In this document: piece by piece, positions 55,686 through 64,000 of the stretch
How the letters are laid out: each line of letters begins with the position of its first letter
Numbering within the stretch: position 1 is the stretch's first letter
Origin: Alicyclobacillus sp.
Lineage (GTDB): Bacteria; Bacillota; Bacilli; Alicyclobacillales; Alicyclobacillaceae
Assembly (NCBI GenBank): GCA_023511295.1
Contig: JAIMBT010000008.1
Coordinates: forward strand, 1 to 64,000
Length of the DNA: 64,000 nucleotides
Reading direction: 5' to 3'
Notes under the pieces: generated by a model
The model's database searches: none
What the model was told of the DNA's origin: nothing
The model's input: only the letters and a program-made list of their open reading frames with translations
Made by a program: the position numbers and the translations under genes

Positions 55686-56197
55686 TTCGGCTCGTCGGAA
55701 GTGCCTTGGTGGTGGTTGCGTGCGCCGGGATGGGGTTCGCCATTGCACGCGGTTATCGCGAGCGGCCGCGCCAGTTGCAGCACCTCATGGAGGCGCTCCG
55801 CCTGCTCAAGGTGGAGATTGAATTCACCGCGACGCCGCTCCCTCAGGCGCTTCGCCGGGTGGCGGAGCGCTCGACCGACCCGATACGCGGCCTCTTCGCC
55901 GCAACCGCAGATGCGCTGGCGCGGCCCGGTGTCACGGTGGCCGAGGCGTGGATGGCGGGCTATGAGCAGGTGCGGCGCCGGTCCTACCTCGTCCCGGCGG
56001 ACCTCGAGGTGCTGGTGTCGTTTGCCCGAACCCTCGGTACGTCTGACAGCGTGCACCAGATTCAGCACGTGGACGCCACCCTTGCACAGTTGGAGGGGCT
56101 GTGGCGCGAGGCGGCCGCTCTGCAGGAACGGTACGCCAAACTCGCGCAGTACGTCGGCGTGCTCGGCGGACTGTTCGTGGTGATCTTGCTCAATTGA
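55682..56197 (+). CDS. spoIIIAB: SpoIIIAB
   Basis: A membrane component of the SpoIIIA complex related to type II secretion GspF. The 171-residue product has an N-terminal helix (about 1-20), a cytosolic helical domain with RLLKVEIEFTATPLPQALRR at 35-54, and a C-terminal helix (VGVLGGLFVVILLN). The GTG at 55682 overlaps the spoIIIAA stop. Confidence 0.94.
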   Translation: MIRLVGSALVVVACAGMGFAIARGYRERPRQLQHLMEALRLLKVEIEFTATPLPQALRRVAERSTDPIRGLFAATADALARPGVTVAEAWMAGYEQVRRRSYLVPADLEVLVSFARTLGTSDSVHQIQHVDATLAQLEGLWREAAALQERYAKLAQYVGVLGGLFVVILLN

Positions 56198-56245
56198 CGG
56201 TGTGGGCTGAGCGGATCGCCAACACAACCCCTGGAGGGATGCGAT

Positions 56246-56449
56246 GTGACCCCGGAGATCCGGGCGATCTTCCAAGTGGCAGGCATCGGTTTTCTGGTGG
56301 CCATCCTGCACACCATCTTGAAGCAATCCGGCAAGGAAGACTTCGCCTATTGGACCAGCTTGATTGCGTTCGTGGCCGTGTTTGTCATCGTGATCGGCTA
56401 TGTGGACCACCTGTATAAGGAAATCGAACGCGTCTTTCTACAGTTGTAG
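56246..56449 (+). CDS. spoIIIAC: SpoIIIAC
   Basis: The 67-residue, two-helix membrane protein matches SpoIIIAC in length (68 in B. subtilis) and pattern: IFQVAGIGFLVAILHTILKQSGKEDFAYW then a second helix. The start is GTG 56246, after GGAGGGATG. Confidence 0.94.
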   Translation: MTPEIRAIFQVAGIGFLVAILHTILKQSGKEDFAYWTSLIAFVAVFVIVIGYVDHLYKEIERVFLQL

Positions 56450-56459
56450 GTGAAAGCCT

Positions 56460-56846
56460 GTGCACATTCTCCAGTTGGTTGGAATCGGACTGACCGCGAC
56501 CGTCCTCGTCGCCGTCTTGCGGGCTCAGGCGCCGCAGTTCGCGATGGTGGTCGGCATCCTCGCCGGAGCCGTGCTGTTGATACAGGTGGTCCAGAGCATG
56601 GAGGACGTCGTGAGAACCCTGAACAACTTGGCCGTTTCTGCGAAGGTCAACCACGCGTTCCTCGACACGGTCCTGCGCATCATCGGCATCGCGTACATCG
56701 TGGAGTTTGCGGCACAGGTGGCGCGGGACGCCGGGGAGAGCGCGCTGGCGGGCAAGATTGAGCTTGCCGGCAAGGTCGGGATTGTGATTTTGGCGCTGCC
56801 GATTGTGACCGACGTGATTGACGCGATGGTCCACCTGCTGCCCTAG
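56460..56846 (+). CDS. spoIIIAD: SpoIIIAD
   Basis: The 128-residue membrane protein has about four helices and the SpoIIIAC/AD family repeat (LQLVGIGLTATVLVAVLRAQ at the start, FLDTVLRIIGIAYIVEF in the centre). The GTG at 56460 follows AGGTGA. It is ten bases after spoIIIAC. Confidence 0.94.
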   Translation: MHILQLVGIGLTATVLVAVLRAQAPQFAMVVGILAGAVLLIQVVQSMEDVVRTLNNLAVSAKVNHAFLDTVLRIIGIAYIVEFAAQVARDAGESALAGKIELAGKVGIVILALPIVTDVIDAMVHLLP

Positions 56847-56914
56847 ACGGGTTCGGAGCATCGCGGGCCTCCCGACGCGGGCCGCCGCCATGGACAGCCA
56901 AGGAGGAATGCCGG

Positions 56915-58168
56915 ATGCGTCGCGTGTTCGCAGCCTGTCTCATCCTCTTCGCCCTCCTCGTCGGTGCCGGCCCGAGCGCATTCGCGGACACTGCGGCCGC
57001 GCCTCCGCCCGTCACGGCTGCGTCAGAGACGCCGCCTGCCGCCACGCCCTTACCGTCGTCGGAGACACTGAGCCAGTCGGTACAGGCGGACGCAGATCAG
57101 CAGTTGGACAGCCTGCCGACGGACGTGCTGCAGTCCTTTTGGAACGATCTCGAACGCGAGTACGGCGGCTACCTGCCCGACGTCCACAGCACGAGCATCG
57201 TTCGGCAGATCTTGGACAGCGGCGGGTGGACGTTTCAAGGGGTCACGCACGGCATCATCCGCTACTTCTTCGCGGAGATCTTCGACAACGTCCAGCTCAT
57301 CGGCGCCATCTTGTTGCTGTCCGTCTTGGCGGTGGTGCTGAAGACGGTGCAGACGGCGTTCGAGCAGAACACCGTCAGCCAGGTCGCCAACGCGGTCGTA
57401 CTCGTGGTGCTGATTGGACTTGCGGTCGGTTCGTTCACCGAGGCGGTCGGCTACGCACGGCACGCCATTCAGTCGATGACGGACTTCATGCTCGCGACCG
57501 TCCCATTGGTGGTGACGTTGGTCGCCGCGTCCGGGGCTGTCGCTTCCGCTGCGTTCTTTCAGCCGATGCTCTTGTTCACCGTGCACCTCGTCAGCAACGT
57601 CGTCTTCCTGTTGGTGTTTCCGATGGTGTTTTTCTCGGCTCTGCTCGATCTCGTCAGTGCGCTTTCACCCCGCTACCAACTGACGCGGCTCGCCGGTCTG
57701 TTCCGGACCATCGGCGTGGTCGTCCTCGGCGTTTCCCTGAGCGTGTTTCTCGGCATCACCACCGTCGAAGGGATTGGCAAAGGGTTGGTGGATGGCGTGA
57801 CGATGCGCACCGCCCGATTCGCGGTCAAGGCGATGGTCCCGGTCATCGGGAGCGCACTCTCCGACGCGACCGAGGCGATAGCCAGCGCTTCGATGCTCGT
57901 GAAAAACGCGGTTGGCATCAGCGGGCTGCTGATTGTCGCGTTTCTGGCGCTGTTTCCCGCCATCAAGATCTTGGTCTTGTCTCTTCTTTACGGTGGCAGT
58001 GCAGCGTTGATTCAGCCGCTCGGCGACGGGCCGATGGTCGACACGCTGGCCGCGCTCGGCAAGAGCTTCGTGCTGATTCTGGCCAGTGTCCTGACGGTCG
58101 CGTTGATGTTTTTCATGGCCATCTGCATCCTGTTGCTCACGGCCAACCTGACGGTGGTGATGACATGA
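56915..58168 (+). CDS. spoIIIAE: SpoIIIAE, polytopic membrane component
   Basis: The largest membrane subunit of the SpoIIIA complex. The 417-residue product has a cleavable-type signal peptide (about 1-24, RRVFAACLILFALLVGAGP then AFA), a polar external segment with DVLQSFWNDLEREYGGYLPD, and about six to seven helices. GGAGGAATG precedes the ATG. The stop overlaps spoIIIAF. Confidence 0.95.
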   Translation: MRRVFAACLILFALLVGAGPSAFADTAAAPPPVTAASETPPAATPLPSSETLSQSVQADADQQLDSLPTDVLQSFWNDLEREYGGYLPDVHSTSIVRQILDSGGWTFQGVTHGIIRYFFAEIFDNVQLIGAILLLSVLAVVLKTVQTAFEQNTVSQVANAVVLVVLIGLAVGSFTEAVGYARHAIQSMTDFMLATVPLVVTLVAASGAVASAAFFQPMLLFTVHLVSNVVFLLVFPMVFFSALLDLVSALSPRYQLTRLAGLFRTIGVVVLGVSLSVFLGITTVEGIGKGLVDGVTMRTARFAVKAMVPVIGSALSDATEAIASASMLVKNAVGISGLLIVAFLALFPAIKILVLSLLYGGSAALIQPLGDGPMVDTLAALGKSFVLILASVLTVALMFFMAICILLLTANLTVVMT

Positions 58169-58680
58169 CGGCACTGGGTGGTTGGATTCGACAGCTGGTG
58201 TTGCTGGTGTTCCTCGCGATTGTGGCCGAACTCTTGCTGCCAGCTCAAGCCCTGCAGCGGTACGTCCGGATGGTGATGGGCTTGGCCATCCTCGCCGTGA
58301 TGGTGCAGCCGTTCCTTCCGATTGTCCGGGGCCATTGGGCGAACCAGGCGGCGGACGCCGCCGTCCGCGAGATCTTTTCCGTCCAATCCGACACCAACAG
58401 CGCCATCGATGCGCGGTTGGGCGAGTTTTCGAACGTCCTCCACGCAGAAGCTGAGGCGACGGCGACCCAACTGGCTGAGCAACGGCTTCAGGTGCAGATT
58501 GAAGCCGCTTGTCACTGTACGGTCCGTGCAGTCGAGATTCTCGGGCTCGACGGCAGCCACGTGCAATCGGTCACGGTTCACACGCCGTCTGCGCAAGATC
58601 CACAGGTTCGGCAGGCGATTGTCTCATTTGTCGCGAGCACACTGATGATTGCGCCGGAAGCCGTCGCCGTGCGCGGTTGA
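58165..58680 (+). CDS. spoIIIAF: SpoIIIAF
   Basis: The 171-residue product has two N-terminal helices (about 9-26 and 34-54) and an extracytoplasmic ring-building domain, as known for SpoIIIAF. The ATG overlaps the spoIIIAE stop in an ATGA arrangement, indicating coupled translation. Confidence 0.93.
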   Translation: MTALGGWIRQLVLLVFLAIVAELLLPAQALQRYVRMVMGLAILAVMVQPFLPIVRGHWANQAADAAVREIFSVQSDTNSAIDARLGEFSNVLHAEAEATATQLAEQRLQVQIEAACHCTVRAVEILGLDGSHVQSVTVHTPSAQDPQVRQAIVSFVASTLMIAPEAVAVRG

Positions 58681-58697
58681 GGTCGGAGGGGTGGACG

Positions 58698-59300
58698 ATG
58701 GATTGGAAGCCGTTTCTGCAAAACAAGTGGTTGGTGATGCTGGCCGTCCTCGGGGTCGTGTTGATTTTGTTCGGGACGCTCTGGAATCGGGCGAATCCGT
58801 CCATCCCGACGCTCAGCAGCGCTCGGCAGGCAGGGACGTCGTCCGCAGAAGCTGCTGCGAACCAACCCGCATCCGCCTTGGGGACGGGATCGACAGCCGA
58901 TCCGGTGTTGGCCATGGAACAGGCGTACGACCAACAGTTGACCGCCATCATTGATCAACTGGCGGGCGTTCAGGGGGCGGTGGTGATGGTCACACTCGAC
59001 TCTACGAACCAGTTGGAGGTCGCAAACGACAGCCGGACGACCACTCAGACGCAGCGCACAAGTTCGGGAACGTCGTCCCAAACCTCGCAGGACAACTCGG
59101 TTTATACCGAACGCCAGGCGGACGGCAGCAGCGTGCCCTTCGTCACCGCCCAACAGGCGCCCGTCGTGCGCGGGGTGTTGGTGCTCGTGGATGCCGACGA
59201 TTTCGCGGTGGCCCGAGCAGAAATCATAGACGCAATTGGTCATGTGTTGGACGTGCCTGCATATAAAATTAGCGTACAGCCAAAAAGGAGCAATCCTTAG
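58698..59300 (+). CDS. spoIIIAG: SpoIIIAG, ring-forming channel component
   Basis: SpoIIIAG forms a large ring in the intermembrane space, related to EscJ/PrgK-type ring-building motifs. The 200-residue product has one helix at about 12-32 (KWLVMLAVLGVVLILFGTLW) and a soluble domain with VQGAVVMVTL near 93-102, a low-complexity Ser/Thr/Gln insertion, and VVRGVLVLVDADD near 155-167. The ATG at 58698 follows GGAGGGG. Confidence 0.94.
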   Translation: MDWKPFLQNKWLVMLAVLGVVLILFGTLWNRANPSIPTLSSARQAGTSSAEAAANQPASALGTGSTADPVLAMEQAYDQQLTAIIDQLAGVQGAVVMVTLDSTNQLEVANDSRTTTQTQRTSSGTSSQTSQDNSVYTERQADGSSVPFVTAQQAPVVRGVLVLVDADDFAVARAEIIDAIGHVLDVPAYKISVQPKRSNP

Positions 59301-59321
59301 AAGACTGGGAGGAATGTGCAC

Positions 59322-59909
59322 ATGGTGAAGCGGCAGACGGTCTGGCTTTCGACAATGATGGTGTTGTCCCTGATGCTCATTGGGTACTACACCATGAACA
59401 ACGAGACCAGCACCACCACCTCTGCGGCGAATCAGACGGACGTGGCGACGTCTGTCGCGCCGACGGGCACCGTCAACACGTCTGGGTCGACCGGTAGCGG
59501 CCAAGCGAACGAGGCGTCCACATCGACGTCGACCTCCGGTTCCAGTACGTCCACTACGGACTGGTTCGTCAACATGGAGACGAACCAAGAGCAGCAGATG
59601 TCCAAGGAGATCGACACGCAGCGCGCCATCCTGGCGAACAACAACGCGTCCTCGGAGCAGTTGAGCCAGGCGGAACAAAAGCTGAACCAACTGACGACCG
59701 AGCAGGGCGAGCTGGCCAACGCGCGCGAGATTGTACTCGGAAAGGGATATCAGGATTGCTTCATCTTGCCGAACGCCGACAACACGAAGTTCACGGTATA
59801 CGTGAAGTCCTCGAGCAAGATCACGCCGGAGGAAGCGGTCGCCATCATGAACGCGGTGAGCCAGCAGCTGAACACCTCGGCCGCGAATATCGTCGTGCAG
59901 CAGAAGTAA
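59322..59909 (+). CDS. spoIIIAH: SpoIIIAH, partner of SpoIIQ
   Basis: The mother-cell protein that binds forespore SpoIIQ across the intermembrane space. The 195-residue product has one N-terminal helix (about 7-25), a long Ser/Thr-rich linker (about 28-85) and the YscJ/FliF-like ring domain at about 110-195. GGAGG at 59308-59312 favours the ATG at 59322 over a GTG at 59316. It ends the operon. Confidence 0.94.
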   Translation: MVKRQTVWLSTMMVLSLMLIGYYTMNNETSTTTSAANQTDVATSVAPTGTVNTSGSTGSGQANEASTSTSTSGSSTSTTDWFVNMETNQEQQMSKEIDTQRAILANNNASSEQLSQAEQKLNQLTTEQGELANAREIVLGKGYQDCFILPNADNTKFTVYVKSSSKITPEEAVAIMNAVSQQLNTSAANIVVQQK

Positions 59910-59973
59910 CCGCCTGCGGCCTCCAGCAGCCGTCCGGGTCGCAGAAGGCGTTGACGGACCGCATGGACTTGCC

Positions 59974-59998
59974 GCCCCGCTGACAGCGGGGCTTTTTT
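59974..59998 (+). terminator. Terminator of the spoIIIA operon
   Basis: An eight-bp GC-rich stem (59974-59981 with 59985-59992), a three-base loop and six T. Classic intrinsic terminator. Confidence 0.93.
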
Positions 59999-60046
59999 GA
60001 AGGGGCGGACGGCGTCGGCCGGTCGTTCCACCCTATGAACCGTCTG

Positions 60047-60055
60047 TGCTATACT
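60047..60055 (+). promoter_or_regulatory. Extended -10 promoter for accB-accC
   Basis: TGCTATACT at 60047-60055 matches an extended -10 element. The start near 60062 gives a leader of about 38 bases. No FapR-like palindrome is obvious around it. Confidence 0.6.
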
Positions 60056-60099
60056 AGGACGAGTGCATGGATCCGTGAACTGCCAAGGAGTGAACTGGA

Positions 60100-60603
60100 T
60101 TGTTCAAGATTGGAGAGATCCGCGAACTCATTCGATTGCTGGACGAGACGTCGGTTCAGGAACTGTTGGTGGAGATGGGCGACGCCAAGCTCTCCATCAA
60201 GAAGACCGGACCCGTCGCCGCCCCGGCTGTGCCGGCGCCGGCCAGCGTGACGGTCGCAGAACCCGCCGCTGCGGTTGCGCCTGCTCCCGCTCCTGCGGTC
60301 GCCACATCCCCGACGCCGTCTGCTGCGCCCAGCGCACCCGCAAATTCCGCGGACGAATCTGACATCGAGGTCGTTGCGTCGCCGATGGTCGGCACGTTCT
60401 ACCGGGCGCCTTCGCCGGATGCTCCGCCGTACGTGGAGATTGGCACGCGGGTCAACGAAAAGACGGTCGTGTGTATTGTGGAAGCGATGAAATTGATGAA
60501 CGAGATTGAGGCGGAGACCTCCGGTGTCATCGTCGACATCCTCGCCGAAAACGGACAGCTCGTCGAGTACGGACAGCCGCTGTTCAAGATCCGGCGTTCG
60601 TAA
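60100..60603 (+). CDS. accB: Biotin carboxyl carrier protein of acetyl-CoA carboxylase
   Basis: It carries biotin between the carboxylase and transferase of acetyl-CoA carboxylase, the first step of fatty acid synthesis. The 167-residue product has an N-terminal docking segment ([17 protein letters not shown]), an Ala/Pro-rich linker (about 38-85) and the biotinyl domain with EAMKLMNEI, biotin Lys131. The TTG at 60100 has AAGGAG nine bases upstream. Confidence 0.96.
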   Translation: MFKIGEIRELIRLLDETSVQELLVEMGDAKLSIKKTGPVAAPAVPAPASVTVAEPAAAVAPAPAPAVATSPTPSAAPSAPANSADESDIEVVASPMVGTFYRAPSPDAPPYVEIGTRVNEKTVVCIVEAMKLMNEIEAETSGVIVDILAENGQLVEYGQPLFKIRRS

Positions 60604-60615
60604 GGGAGCACGCCG

Positions 60616-61977
60616 ATGTTTAAACGAGTGTTGATTGCCAACCGCGGGGAGATTGCGGTCCGCGTCATCCGCGCCTGTCGCGAACTCGGCATCGAGACGG
60701 TCGCCGTGTATTCGGAGGCGGACGCCGACTCACTGCACGTTCAGATGGCCGACGACGCGTACTGTATCGGGCCCGCGTCCAGTCGGCAGAGCTACCTGCA
60801 CATCCCGAGCATCATGACCGTCGCGACGATGACGGGGGTCGACGCCATTCACCCCGGCTACGGGTTTCTGGCGGAGAACAGCGATTTTGCCGAGGTGTGC
60901 GAGGCGTGCGGCATCACCTTCATCGGGCCGAGCGCACACGCCATTGAGACCATGGGCGATAAGTCGATGGCGAAGGAGACGATGAAAAAGGCGGGTGTCC
61001 CGACAGTGCCCGGCAGCGACGGGCTGATTGGCAGTGTGGAAGAAGCCCTGCGCGTCGCTGAGGAGATTGGGTACCCGGTCATCATCAAGGCCACGGCTGG
61101 CGGTGGGGGCAAGGGAATCCGCATTGTCCGAGATCCCGACACCTTGGCGCAGGCCGTTACGACGGCACAGACGGAAGCGGAGACAGCGTTCGGCAATGCG
61201 GGCGTGTACCTTGAGAAGTACATCGAGCGCATGCGCCACGTGGAGATTCAGGTGTTAGCGGATCGCCATGGCAACGTCGTTCACCTGGGGGAACGCGACT
61301 GCTCCGTCCAGCGCCGGCTGCAAAAGCTGGTGGAGGAGAGTCCTTGTCCGGTTCTCGACGAAGCCACGCGCGAGCGCATGGGCGAGGCCGCTGTGGCGGC
61401 GGCCCGAGCGGTGGATTACGTCGGTGCCGGGACCATCGAGTTCATCTATGCGGGGGATGGGCAGTTTTACTTCATGGAAATGAACACGCGGATTCAGGTG
61501 GAGCACCCGGTGACGGAGTGGGTGACCGGAATTGACCTGGTCCGGGAGCAGATCTGTGCCGCCGCGGGCGAGCCGCTCAGCTTCCGTCAGGAGGACGTCC
61601 ACCTGCGCGGTCACGCCATCGAATGCCGCGTCAACGCAGAGGACCCGGAGCGCAACTTCATGCCGGCTCCAGGCCGCATCACCGCGTATCTGCCGCCGGG
61701 TGGCATCGGGGTGCGGGTCGACAGCGCGGCGTACCCGGGTTTCACGGTTCCGCCGTATTACGACAGTATGATTGCCAAGCTGATTGTCTGGGCGCCGACG
61801 AGAACCCAAGCCATCGACCGGATGATTCGGGCGCTCAAAGAATTCCGAGTGGAAGGTGTCAAGACCACGATTCCATTTCACATCCGGGTAATGGAGAACG
61901 AACGGTTCCGGGCTGGTGACGTGACGACCCGGTTCCTGGAGGAGCATCCAATCTATCCGACAGAAGGGCGGGGATGA
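60616..61977 (+). CDS. accC: Biotin carboxylase
   Basis: It carboxylates the biotin on AccB using ATP and bicarbonate. The 453-residue product starts [18 protein letters not shown], has the ATP-grasp glycine loop AGGGGKGIR near 162-170, the bicarbonate-site ERDCSVQRR near 228-236, and [13 protein letters not shown] near 288-300. The ATG is 12 bases after accB. Confidence 0.97.
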   Translation: MFKRVLIANRGEIAVRVIRACRELGIETVAVYSEADADSLHVQMADDAYCIGPASSRQSYLHIPSIMTVATMTGVDAIHPGYGFLAENSDFAEVCEACGITFIGPSAHAIETMGDKSMAKETMKKAGVPTVPGSDGLIGSVEEALRVAEEIGYPVIIKATAGGGGKGIRIVRDPDTLAQAVTTAQTEAETAFGNAGVYLEKYIERMRHVEIQVLADRHGNVVHLGERDCSVQRRLQKLVEESPCPVLDEATRERMGEAAVAAARAVDYVGAGTIEFIYAGDGQFYFMEMNTRIQVEHPVTEWVTGIDLVREQICAAAGEPLSFRQEDVHLRGHAIECRVNAEDPERNFMPAPGRITAYLPPGGIGVRVDSAAYPGFTVPPYYDSMIAKLIVWAPTRTQAIDRMIRALKEFRVEGVKTTIPFHIRVMENERFRAGDVTTRFLEEHPIYPTEGRG

Positions 61978-61981
61978 CGCG

Positions 61982-62392
61982 GTGCAAGACCTGGAGTTCC
62001 AGTCCAATGACCTCGGGAAGATTCAAATCGCCGACGAGGTGATTCAAATCATCGCGGGGCTCGCGGCTGCCGAAGTGGAAGGCGTCGTCGACATGACGGG
62101 CAGCTTTGCAGGCGGCTTAACCGAGTCGTTGCTCGGGCGCAAGAACCTGTCCAAGGGCGTGCGCGTCGCGTTCGAGGACGGCGAACGGACTTGTGCCATC
62201 AGCCTCTCGCTGGTGCTCGACTTTGGCGTGAATATCCCGGACACCTGCTTGCAGGTACAGGAGCACGTCAAACGGGCTGTGGAGGGCATGACGGGACTGG
62301 AAGTGACGGTTGTCAACGTGCATGTCACCGCCGTCCGCTTCCAGGGAGATATCAAGGAACTGTCTGAACCAGACCGCCGTTCGAAGTCCTAG
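61982..62392 (+). CDS. Asp23/Gls24-family envelope stress protein (YqhY type)
   Basis: A soluble Asp23-family protein, normally held at the membrane by AmaP. The 136-residue product has the family core IADEVIQIIAGLAAAEVEGVV near 20-40 and the repeated amphipathic VTVVNVHVTAVRF near 107-119. In B. subtilis yqhY lies downstream of accB-accC and yqhY mutants are affected in acetyl-CoA carboxylase activity, so the position is meaningful. The GTG at 61982 is five bases after accC. Confidence 0.9.
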   Translation: MQDLEFQSNDLGKIQIADEVIQIIAGLAAAEVEGVVDMTGSFAGGLTESLLGRKNLSKGVRVAFEDGERTCAISLSLVLDFGVNIPDTCLQVQEHVKRAVEGMTGLEVTVVNVHVTAVRFQGDIKELSEPDRRSKS

Positions 62393-62414
62393 CAACCAGC
62401 TGCAGTGCCAGCGC

Positions 62415-62454
62415 GGCCGAGCCGGGCGGGCTCGGCCGGCTCCTGAGCAGGAGG
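62415..62454 (+). repeat. Two hairpins before amaP, the second covering the ribosome-binding site
   Basis: A nine-bp perfect stem (62415-62423 with 62429-62437) is followed by a CTCCT/AGGAG pairing (62440-62444 with 62449-62453) that uses part of the amaP Shine-Dalgarno AGGAGGAG. The second hairpin could reduce initiation (inference). Confidence 0.55.
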
Positions 62455-62462
62455 AGTCCGCA

Positions 62463-63011
62463 TTGAACGTGATTGACAGAGTGTTGATGGTGCTGTTCGC
62501 CTTGGCCGGAATAGCGGCCGCGGTGATCCTCTTTCTCATCGGCGTCATGAGCCCTGGCGGTATCGGTCAGACGTTGCTCGCGACGCTCACCGGGTTCCCG
62601 GGCGACGTGTACGCCATTGTGATTGGCATCCTCTGGTTCCTGATTGGCCTCCGGTTTCTGTTCTACCGCGTGCGGCGACCGGAGGAAGACCACGTGGTGT
62701 TGCAGGGGGAGCATGGAAACATCCGCATCTCCTTCGAGGCCATCCGGCAACTGTCGAACCGGACCGGCAAGGCGGTGCGCGGGGTGCAGGAGTTCGACAC
62801 GCGCGTCCGCACGGGGCAGGCGGGCGTTTGGCTGGCGGTGCGCGTGAAGGCACTGGCGGACCTGGACCTGGCGGAGATGAGTCGGCGGCTGCAGTCCGAG
62901 ATTAAGGCGTATGTAGAGCAGTCGACGGGCGTGACGGTGGAGCGCATCACCGTCAACATCGCTGAACTCGCAAACACCCCGGCCAAGGCGAACAAAGCGT
63001 GGGTGGACTGA
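62463..63011 (+). CDS. amaP: AmaP, membrane anchor of Asp23-family proteins
   Basis: The 182-residue product has two membrane helices (about 7-26 and 38-57, with short polar ends) followed by a soluble Asp23-like domain containing GNIRISFEAIRQLSNRTGK near 84-102 and VTVERITVNIAEL near 160-172. It starts at TTG 62463 behind AGGAGGAG. It follows the asp23-type gene, the usual pairing. Confidence 0.9.
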   Translation: MNVIDRVLMVLFALAGIAAAVILFLIGVMSPGGIGQTLLATLTGFPGDVYAIVIGILWFLIGLRFLFYRVRRPEEDHVVLQGEHGNIRISFEAIRQLSNRTGKAVRGVQEFDTRVRTGQAGVWLAVRVKALADLDLAEMSRRLQSEIKAYVEQSTGVTVERITVNIAELANTPAKANKAWVD

Positions 63012-63012
63012 G

Positions 63013-63249
63013 ATGTGGGCATGGCTGCGGGAGACAGCGCACCGGATTGCGCGGCTACCTCGCCGATGGCAAGGCGTGTTCGCCGCGGTCTTGGTCTGGC
63101 TGGTGTGGATGATCTGCGGCTTTTGGTCCACACTGCTCCTAGTGGTGCTTGGGACGGCCGGGTATGCGGTCGGCCGGGTGCTTGAAGAGCGGTACGACTG
63201 GAAGACTGTTTTGGAAAAACTCTTTTCAGACCGGTACCGGGACAGTTGA
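63013..63249 (+). CDS. DUF2273 small membrane protein
   Basis: The 78-residue product has a basic start (WAWLRETAHRIARLPRRWQG), two close helices (about 21-37 and 39-56) and a charged end. DUF2273 genes sit beside amaP and asp23 in many Bacillota. The ATG follows the amaP stop at once (TGAGATG). Confidence 0.85.
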   Translation: MWAWLRETAHRIARLPRRWQGVFAAVLVWLVWMICGFWSTLLLVVLGTAGYAVGRVLEERYDWKTVLEKLFSDRYRDS

Positions 63250-63334
63250 CTTGGCACACGGCGGGCCAAACGGCCTGAGCGGGGCCGTACGGTGAGCCGG
63301 AGGGAAACGCCCGGAAAGGTGGTCGTGGGACAAC

Positions 63335-63766
63335 ATGAAACGCAGAGAGTTGCGCGCCATCGCGCTGCAGGCCATATACCAGGTCGACGTGGGCAAGACG
63401 GACGGCGCTGCCGCGCTGGCGCACGTACTGGCAGACGTCGAGGCACCCGTGAGCGCTCGCGAGGAACAGTTCATTCGGCGCCTTGTGGATGGCACGTGTG
63501 CACTGGCGACAGAACTCGATGAGTTGATTAGCCGGCGCGTTGAGGGATGGAGATTGGACCGCATGGCGCGCGTGGATTTGGCCATTTTGCGCCTGGCTGC
63601 GTTTGAGTTGGCCGCGGAAACGGAAACGGACGTGGCCACCATCGTGAATGAGGCAGTGGAACTGGCGAAGCAGTTCAGCACGGAGGAGTCGGGGCGCTTT
63701 ATCAATGGGGCGCTGTCCCGACTGTTGCCGGAGTTGATAGAGCGACGGAAGCTGCAGTCGGAGTGA
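63335..63766 (+). CDS. nusB: NusB, transcription antitermination factor
   Basis: NusB with S10 binds boxA RNA in rRNA transcription. The 143-residue product begins MKRRELRAIALQAIYQVDVG, has the helical core DELISRRVEGWRLDRMARVDLAILRLAAFEL near 68-98 (shown in parts by DRMARVDLAILRL), and ends with IVNEAVELAKQFSTEESGRFINGAL-type sequence. The order asp23/amaP-nusB is common in Bacillota. Confidence 0.96.
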   Translation: MKRRELRAIALQAIYQVDVGKTDGAAALAHVLADVEAPVSAREEQFIRRLVDGTCALATELDELISRRVEGWRLDRMARVDLAILRLAAFELAAETETDVATIVNEAVELAKQFSTEESGRFINGALSRLLPELIERRKLQSE

Positions 63767-63773
63767 TGACGGT

Positions 63774-64000
63774 TTGGATCTCGTGTTAGGGATGGATACC
63801 AGCAACTATACGACCTCCGTCTGTGCGATGGACGGGGAGACGGGGGCCGTGGTGGCAGAGCACCGCTTGCTGCTGCCTGTGCAACACGGGGAGAGAGGGC
63901 TTCGGCAATCCGACGCACTCTTTTTTCATGTGCAGCGACTTCCGACCGTGGTCGATCACGTCGTTGCGGCGGTGACGCGGCAAGTTCCGGAACGTGGACA
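63774..64000 (+). CDS. Kae1/TsaD-like protein (O-sialoglycoprotein endopeptidase-type), partial
   Basis: The 5' part of a gene that runs off the window, 75 codons with no stop. The product starts LDLVLGMDTSNYTTSVCAMDG, the actin-like ATPase phosphate-1 signature of Kae1/TsaD-like proteins. It is not the standard tsaD context and TsaD usually begins ILGIETSCDET, so this is more likely the separate Kae1-like paralogue found in some Bacillota. The TTG at 63774 has GGAGTGATG upstream and follows nusB by seven bases. The missing C-terminus prevents a firm call. Confidence 0.65.
   Translation, partial: MDLVLGMDTSNYTTSVCAMDGETGAVVAEHRLLLPVQHGERGLRQSDALFFHVQRLPTVVDHVVAAVTRQVPERG

Noticed and set aside
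56818-58164. Long frame upstream of spoIIIAF covering spoIIIAE in another frame
   Set aside because: SpoIIIAE has signal peptide and membrane helices in its own frame. The SpoIIIAF start at 58165 fits the family length.

Overview
The window is about 64 kb of core chromosome from a GC-rich (by eye about 60 %, not computed), endospore-forming member of the Bacillota, class Bacilli. The evidence is the gene order, which follows the Bacillus subtilis blocks tig-clpX-lonB-lonA-engB-hemAXCDBL-spoVID-valS-folC, comC-spoIIB-radC-mreBCD-minCD-spoIVFAB-rplU-prp-rpmA-spo0B-obg, comGA-GG, yqhG/yqhH-gcvT-gcvPA-gcvPB and aroQ-efp-spoIIIAA-AH-accB-accC-asp23-nusB. High GC together with complete sporulation operons suggests an Alicyclobacillaceae-type genome (for example Alicyclobacillus or a relative). 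That placement is inference from synteny and composition. No insertion sequence, prophage, CRISPR array, rRNA or plasmid-type gene was seen.

Layout. 1-8.9 kb: tRNA-Arg(TCT), then protein quality control (tig, clpP, clpX, lonB, lonA) and the ribosome-assembly GTPase engB. 8.9-16.4 kb: a convergent EamA-type exporter gene, then the tetrapyrrole operon hemA-hemX-hemC-hemD-hemB-hemL, which makes uroporphyrinogen III precursors from glutamyl-tRNA. 16.4-25.1 kb: spoVID behind a near-perfect sigma-E promoter, a lysine-tailed membrane protein, a valine T-box leader with valS, then folC and murC. 25.1-39.8 kb: prepilin peptidase, a YabE-like 3D/G5 protein, spoIIB, a DUF4321 gene, radC, the mre and min shape/division genes, the spoIVF pair that processes pro-sigma-K, rplU-prp-rpmA, spo0B, obgE and a JAMM-motif protein overlapping obgE. 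39.8-45.7 kb: the comG pseudopilus operon followed by aroK and a DnaI-like AAA+ ATPase. 45.8-52.6 kb: yqhG-yqhH divergent from the glycine-cleavage genes gcvT-gcvPA-gcvPB. 52.6-64 kb: a histidine phosphatase, aroQ-efp, the eight-gene spoIIIA channel operon, accB-accC, the asp23-amaP-DUF2273 envelope cluster, nusB, and the 5' end of a Kae1/TsaD-like gene cut by the window edge.

The functional theme is sporulation and cell envelope. Compartment-specific promoters can be read directly: a sigma-F-type site before lonB and sigma-E-type sites before spoVID, spoIVFA and spoIIIAA. Prp is encoded directly beside its substrate L27, which carries the cleavable N-terminal extension. The prepilin peptidase at 25.7 kb would process the ComG prepilins at 42-44 kb.

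I did not find a convincing undescribed multi-gene system. The least explained items are three tiny opposite-strand membrane-protein genes at operon borders (18.3, 25.2 and 54.4 kb), the JAMM protein fused translationally to obgE, the DnaI-like ATPase downstream of comG-aroK, the lysine-tailed membrane protein before valS, and several perfect inverted repeats without a terminator U-tract.
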